A stretch of DNA of 9,540 bases from the NCBI GenBank assembly GCA_030631725.1, contig DAOVKO010000065.1, positions 1 to 9,540 on the forward strand, given 5' to 3'. Origin of the DNA: Actinomycetes bacterium. GTDB taxonomy: Bacteria > Planctomycetota > Phycisphaerae > JAACET01. This document shows, in pieces, positions 7,188-9,540 of this stretch (its first letter is position 1; every line of letters begins with the position of its first letter). The notes under the pieces were generated by a model. That model was given only the letters and a program-made list of their open reading frames with translations, searched no databases and was not told where the DNA came from. The translations under genes were made by a program, and so were the position numbers.

Positions 7188-8909
7188 TTACGCGGGTGCC
7201 TCGTCGGCAGCAGCGGCCAGTTCGGCAGTGCTGTGGTCGGGGACCTCGAGCAGATCGACCAACTCCTGCTGAGCGGCCTCGATGTCGGAGAGGCGTACAG
7301 GAGCGAGAAAATCCGGATGATCGTGGACGGCCTGGCGGCGTTCGTAGGACAATCCGGCCAAGATGCGATGTCGGAGCTTCTCCGGTGCGGTCCGCAAGGC
7401 CAAGGCAATAATCTGGGGATCGGTTCGGCGGAGCAGGCCGCGAAGAGTAGCGTCATCCAAGTGAATCAACTCCTCGAAGGCAGAGACCTCGAGGCCGGCA
7501 GGGCCACGGTATAGCGAAGGCTCGGCAGGGGCAGAGATGCTGGGCCGAGCCGATGGTTCAGCGATAGGGGAAAAATCCAGATAGTGCTTTTCGGCATTGA
7601 GCCGGGCCAGGGCGATGGCCCGCTGACGACGATTAGAGCCGGCGACTCGCCGAGAAAGCACAACAACCAAAACAGCCAAGGCCACAATGGCCAACGCTGC
7701 GAGAAGGAACGGAAGCTGTAACCAACGGGTAAACGGAGACGGTGAATCAATTCCCGCCGATGGAGTGCCGGCCTCCGCTGAAGTTTGGGCAGAGGGGGGG
7801 ATGTCATAATACCAGTCAACGTGGACGTGACTGGAAGCGGGCCGACCAATGATAGCCCTGGCCGAGGTGGTGATCTTGGCAATCTGTTCAGCGGCAATGG
7901 GTTGAAGCTCCGCGTCCGTCGCGGCAGCAGCTGTGTGGTTCTGCTGGAGGTAAAGGCCCAGCAGGTGACTGCGGGGAACGGCAATGGAGACGCTGATATC
8001 CGGCTCGGACGTTGGGGAAAGGGCAGAGGCGACATCGGGCCCGGCAGACTGAGCGCTGTTGAAAAGCGAGAGGGGATTGATGTGCACAGAGACAACGAGC
8101 CGCTGAATGTAGCTGAGCTTGCTGCGAATCTTCTGCTCCCATTGAGCTTCGATGGTCTCGGCCTTCCGGCGAAGAGCGGGCAGGTATGCGATCAGAGCGG
8201 GGGATTCGGGACCGGTGGAGGCTTGGGTCGAAGAGGCGACGATCTGGGGCAGATATTGGCCATTGCTGGCGTCAATGACGTGGACGTTTTTGGGCTGTAA
8301 ATCGGCGATGGTGCCGGCAACGGTCTGGCGAATGGCCTGGGCCAGTTCGAAATCGACGGGCTGATCATTGTCGGTCCAGACAGTAACCGTAGCGGTGGAT
8401 TGGTTGCGGGTGGGGCCGAAGCCGGACCGAGAAGGGTCGGCCAGGAACACTTGGGCGGCGCGGAGGCCCTTGAAGGCGCGGATCTGAGAGGCCAGGGCCT
8501 TTTCGCGATTGAGCTTCCAGCTGCGCTGACGCTCGGTCTCGGAAGCGAAAATACTTGAAACGTTGGCTGCGGGGTCGTAAGCGGAGCTCTGGGCTTGGGA
8601 GAAGTCGGAGAGCAAGTCCAGGCCGGCGAGCAAGTCGTCCTTGTGAGCAGGCTCGACGAGGATATACGAGTCGGTGATGCGATAGGTGTGTCCCAACTTC
8701 TCGAGCAGGGTGGTGGCCCGGGACAGCTGGGAGGAACTCAGGGGTGTGGAAGTCAGATAGACGAGCTGGGCCGAGCCGGCGGAACTGAAGAGCCAAACGG
8801 CAGCGGCGATGATTCCTCCGACGGCTAACAACAGCAGCAAAGACTTGGTCGGGGAAGAAGAGTCCGCTAATCGAAATCGGCGTTTGCAGTATTCCAGTAA
8901 CTTTCTCAC
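7188..8909 (-). CDS. fliF: FliF MS-ring protein fused to a FliG C-terminal-like domain
   Basis: FliF oligomerises into the MS ring, the inner-membrane base of the flagellum. The 573 residues contain TM1 (~22-42), ring-building domains (48-220: YLTSTPLSSSQL, ILVEPAHKDDLLAGL, the conserved LNREKALASQIRAFKGLRAA at 133-152, and the SATV-like block near 172), an RBM3/collar region (~240-370) with a disordered insert, and TM2 (~397-419). After a ~55-residue linker, residues 477-556 match the last ~80 residues of FliG: FEELIHLDDATLRGLLRRTD, ALALRTAPEKLR, and APVRLSDIEAAQQELVDLL. FliF normally ends in a short tail that binds FliG's N-terminal domain, so this is a FliF-FliG-C fusion in one uninterrupted frame. 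The FliG N and middle domains are absent. The start is GTG at 8909 with AAGGGAG 7 nt upstream. It follows the merR-like gene by 33 bp and precedes fliO by 40 bp. Confidence 0.93.
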   Translation of the reverse strand: MRKLLEYCKRRFRLADSSSPTKSLLLLLAVGGIIAAAVWLFSSAGSAQLVYLTSTPLSSSQLSRATTLLEKLGHTYRITDSYILVEPAHKDDLLAGLDLLSDFSQAQSSAYDPAANVSSIFASETERQRSWKLNREKALASQIRAFKGLRAAQVFLADPSRSGFGPTRNQSTATVTVWTDNDQPVDFELAQAIRQTVAGTIADLQPKNVHVIDASNGQYLPQIVASSTQASTGPESPALIAYLPALRRKAETIEAQWEQKIRSKLSYIQRLVVSVHINPLSLFNSAQSAGPDVASALSPTSEPDISVSIAVPRSHLLGLYLQQNHTAAAATDAELQPIAAEQIAKITTSARAIIGRPASSHVHVDWYYDIPPSAQTSAEAGTPSAGIDSPSPFTRWLQLPFLLAALAIVALAVLVVVLSRRVAGSNRRQRAIALARLNAEKHYLDFSPIAEPSARPSISAPAEPSLYRGPAGLEVSAFEELIHLDDATLRGLLRRTDPQIIALALRTAPEKLRHRILAGLSYERRQAVHDHPDFLAPVRLSDIEAAQQELVDLLEVPDHSTAELAAAADEAPA

Positions 8910-8916
8910 TTTGTTA

Positions 8917-8923
8917 CTCCCTT
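8917..8923 (-). promoter_or_regulatory. Ribosome binding site of fliF
   Basis: AAGGGAG on the minus strand lies 7 nt before the GTG at 8909. It is the clearest Shine-Dalgarno among the structural genes and decides in favour of this non-ATG start. Confidence 0.75.
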
Positions 8924-8942
8924 AGCTCCGGGGGCGAGAAAC

Positions 8943-9260
8943 TCAGACAGGATCGGATATGTCCGGGCCCGTTTGCGGGCTGACGGACAAAGAGGAACCG
9001 CCAGCGAGGATGACAGCGATCTGGCGAAGGGTGCGGGTGCGCTTTAGTTCCTCAATAAGGGCCAACTGCTCAAAGACGGATTCGTCATAGAGACGATGAC
9101 CGCCGGGAGTCCATTCGGACTCGCAGATAAGGCCCATAGTGGTGTAGTTGTGGACGGTCTGGCGTGAAAGGCCGGTGTGTTGGGTTACCTCTCCAATACG
9201 GTAAAGCTTGCGAGGGGGTTTTAAAGATGAAGATTTTGCACGGTGTCCCAGTGGCCTCAT
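8943..9260 (-). CDS. MerR-family regulator, DNA-binding domain only
   Basis: This is a small predicted transcription factor of 105 residues. The MerR winged-helix region is clear: KLYRIGEVTQHTGLSRQTVH (18-37) forms the first helix-turn-helix, NYTTMGLI (38-45) follows, and the wing is TPGGHRLYDE (51-60). A second helical part (FEQLALIEELKRTRTLRQIAVIL, 63-85) corresponds to the end of the DNA-binding domain and start of the dimer helix. Only ~20 polar residues remain, so there is no room for a ligand- or metal-binding domain and no cysteine pair for metal sensing. Such short MerR proteins resemble HspR-like repressors more than metal sensors; that comparison is from memory. The ATG at 9260 is preferred over an in-frame TTG at 9263 because GGAGG lies 7 nt upstream of it. 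It is the first gene of the flagellar operon, 33 bp before fliF, which suggests it controls this operon. Its target and signal are unknown. Confidence 0.88.
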   Translation of the reverse strand: MRPLGHRAKSSSLKPPRKLYRIGEVTQHTGLSRQTVHNYTTMGLICESEWTPGGHRLYDESVFEQLALIEELKRTRTLRQIAVILAGGSSLSVSPQTGPDISDPV

Positions 9261-9267
9261 CAAATAT

Positions 9268-9272
9268 CCTCC
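9268..9272 (-). promoter_or_regulatory. Ribosome binding site of the merR-like gene
   Basis: GGAGG on the minus strand lies 7 nt from the ATG at 9260 and only 4 nt from the alternative TTG at 9263. This supports the ATG as the start. Confidence 0.75.
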
Positions 9273-9361
9273 GTAGCGGTTGGTGAGCCTGCGAAGTAGT
9301 GAACTGGTTGAATGGTAGGTTGCAATTGAAGGTGTCCGAACGGTGCGATTCCGATAAGTGC

Positions 9362-9380
9362 GTTTTACGTTTTGTAAAAC
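9362..9380. promoter_or_regulatory. Inverted repeat, candidate operator
   Basis: GTTTTAC, 5 bp, GTAAAAC is a perfect 7-bp dyad. It abuts the candidate -10 element and would cover the transcription start. A protein bound here would be expected to block transcription. The merR-like gene product is the obvious candidate, but classical MerR sites lie between -35 and -10, so an unrelated repressor is also possible. Confidence 0.45.
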
Positions 9381-9408
9381 ATATATTATATATAGCCCAA
9401 ATGGGCAA
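9380..9408 (-). promoter_or_regulatory. Candidate sigma-70-type promoter of the operon
   Basis: On the minus strand TTGCCC (9403-9408) and TATATG (9380-9385) are separated by 17 bp, each matching the -35/-10 consensus at four of six positions. An exact TATAAT (9385-9390) overlaps this, but has no good -35 at the usual distance. Three A tracts lie just upstream (plus-strand T runs at 9415-9418, 9422-9428 and 9432-9440). Their roughly helical spacing would suit an UP element or bent DNA. The start site would be about 110 nt before the merR-like gene. This is inferred from position and sequence only. Confidence 0.45.
9395..9406. repeat. Short dyad inside the candidate promoter
   Basis: GCCCA-AA-TGGGC is a perfect 5-bp dyad with a 2-bp centre. 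It overlaps the candidate -35 box and the promoter spacer, which is where MerR-family proteins usually bind. It is short enough to arise by chance. Confidence 0.35.
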
Positions 9409-9478
9409 GGATTCTTTTGGGTTTTTTTGAATTTTTTTTTCAGGTTATCGAAAAGACTGGTTACAAGAAGACTCCAAG

Positions 9479-9492
9479 CCCAATATATTGGG
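9479..9492. repeat. 14-bp perfect palindrome
   Basis: CCCAATATATTGGG is a perfect palindrome about 70-90 bp upstream of the candidate promoter. It shares CCCAA/TTGGG half-sites with sequences around 9396-9421. It could be a binding site for a dimeric regulator of this operon or of a gene to the right. Confidence 0.4.
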
Positions 9493-9540
9493 GGCCGTCA
9501 GCGAATGTGCGCGGACATATACTACATATAGGCATAATAC

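Larger units (their letters stand above)
9261..9540. other. Non-coding regulatory stretch upstream of the operon
   Basis: These 280 bases hold no open frame of note on either strand and no tRNA or rRNA signal. The part nearest the merR-like gene (9261-9360) would be an untranslated leader of about 115 nt with no structure I can recognise. From 9362 rightwards the sequence turns strongly AT-rich compared with the GC-rich genes. It carries a 7-5-7 dyad, a TATAAT-like box, T tracts (A tracts on the minus strand), a 14-bp palindrome, and a 9-bp-spaced direct repeat of ACATATA (9515-9521 and 9524-9530). What lies to the right of 9540 cannot be seen. Confidence 0.7.

Noticed and set aside
7148..7456. 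Upstream extension of fliO into fliF
   Set aside because: The frame is open, but its translation is low-complexity and unlike FliO, and it overlaps the conserved FliG-like end of fliF. The signal-like segment begins right after the GTG at 7147.
6876..7514. 212-codon plus-strand open frame opposite fliO and the end of fliF
   Set aside because: It spans two real genes and their intergenic gap on the other strand, with no recognisable domain. It is a shadow.
7785..8300. 171-codon Gly-rich plus-strand open frame opposite fliF
   Set aside because: Composition is typical of an antisense shadow, there is no domain, and it lies entirely inside the fliF coding region.
9350..9357. TCCGATAA, resembling a sigma-28 flagellar -10 box on the plus strand
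   Set aside because: No TAAA-type -35 lies about 15 bp upstream, and it points away from the operon.
9462..9477. TTGGAGTCTTCTTGTA on the minus strand, resembling a sigma-54 promoter
   Set aside because: The -24 GG is present, but the -12 reads GT instead of GC and the rest of the -24 block mismatches. Too weak to call, though its orientation would suit the operon.
9518..9523. TATACT as a -10 for a rightward gene beyond the window
   Set aside because: The best -35 at 17 bp spacing (CCGTCA) matches only three of six positions, and no downstream gene is visible.

Overview
The window is one leftward (minus-strand) flagellar operon, with an AT-rich regulatory stretch at its right-hand end. Reading in the direction of transcription, the order is: a small MerR-family regulator (9260-8943), a FliF MS-ring protein with a FliG C-terminal-like domain at its end (8909-7188), fliO (7147-6632), fliP (6635-5742), fliQ (5727-5464), fliR (5456-4677), flhB (4640-3498), flhA (3483-1189) and flhF (1192-1, cut by the window edge). 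All nine genes point the same way. Junctions range from 4-bp overlaps (fliO/fliP, flhA/flhF) to 40 bp, so a single transcript from the region right of 9260 is the simplest reading. No convincing plus-strand gene was seen.

The products build the membrane core of the flagellar type III secretion system. FliF forms the MS ring. FliP, FliQ and FliR form the export gate, helped by FliO. FlhB and FlhA form the specificity switch and the export platform. FlhF is the SRP-type GTPase that places flagella, usually at a pole. The presence of FliO, FlhF and a FliG-like domain argues for a flagellum rather than a virulence injectisome.

Three features depart from textbook flagellar systems. First, FliF ends in a domain closely resembling the torque-generating C-terminal domain of FliG, so this is a natural FliF-FliG-C fusion. 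Second, FlhB lacks the NPTH autocleavage motif, with unrelated residues at the expected position. Third, the operon is headed by a MerR-type regulator reduced to its DNA-binding part, and several dyads lie in its promoter region.

The organism is a diderm-type flagellated bacterium with a GC-rich coding style and frequent GTG starts. Divergent flagellar proteins with this gene order would fit Planctomycetota or another deep-branching diderm phylum, but that is a low-confidence guess. The right-hand 280 bases (9261-9540) hold no recognisable gene. They contain A/T tracts, a probable promoter, a 7-5-7 dyad, a 14-bp palindrome and a strong ribosome binding site for the merR-like gene.
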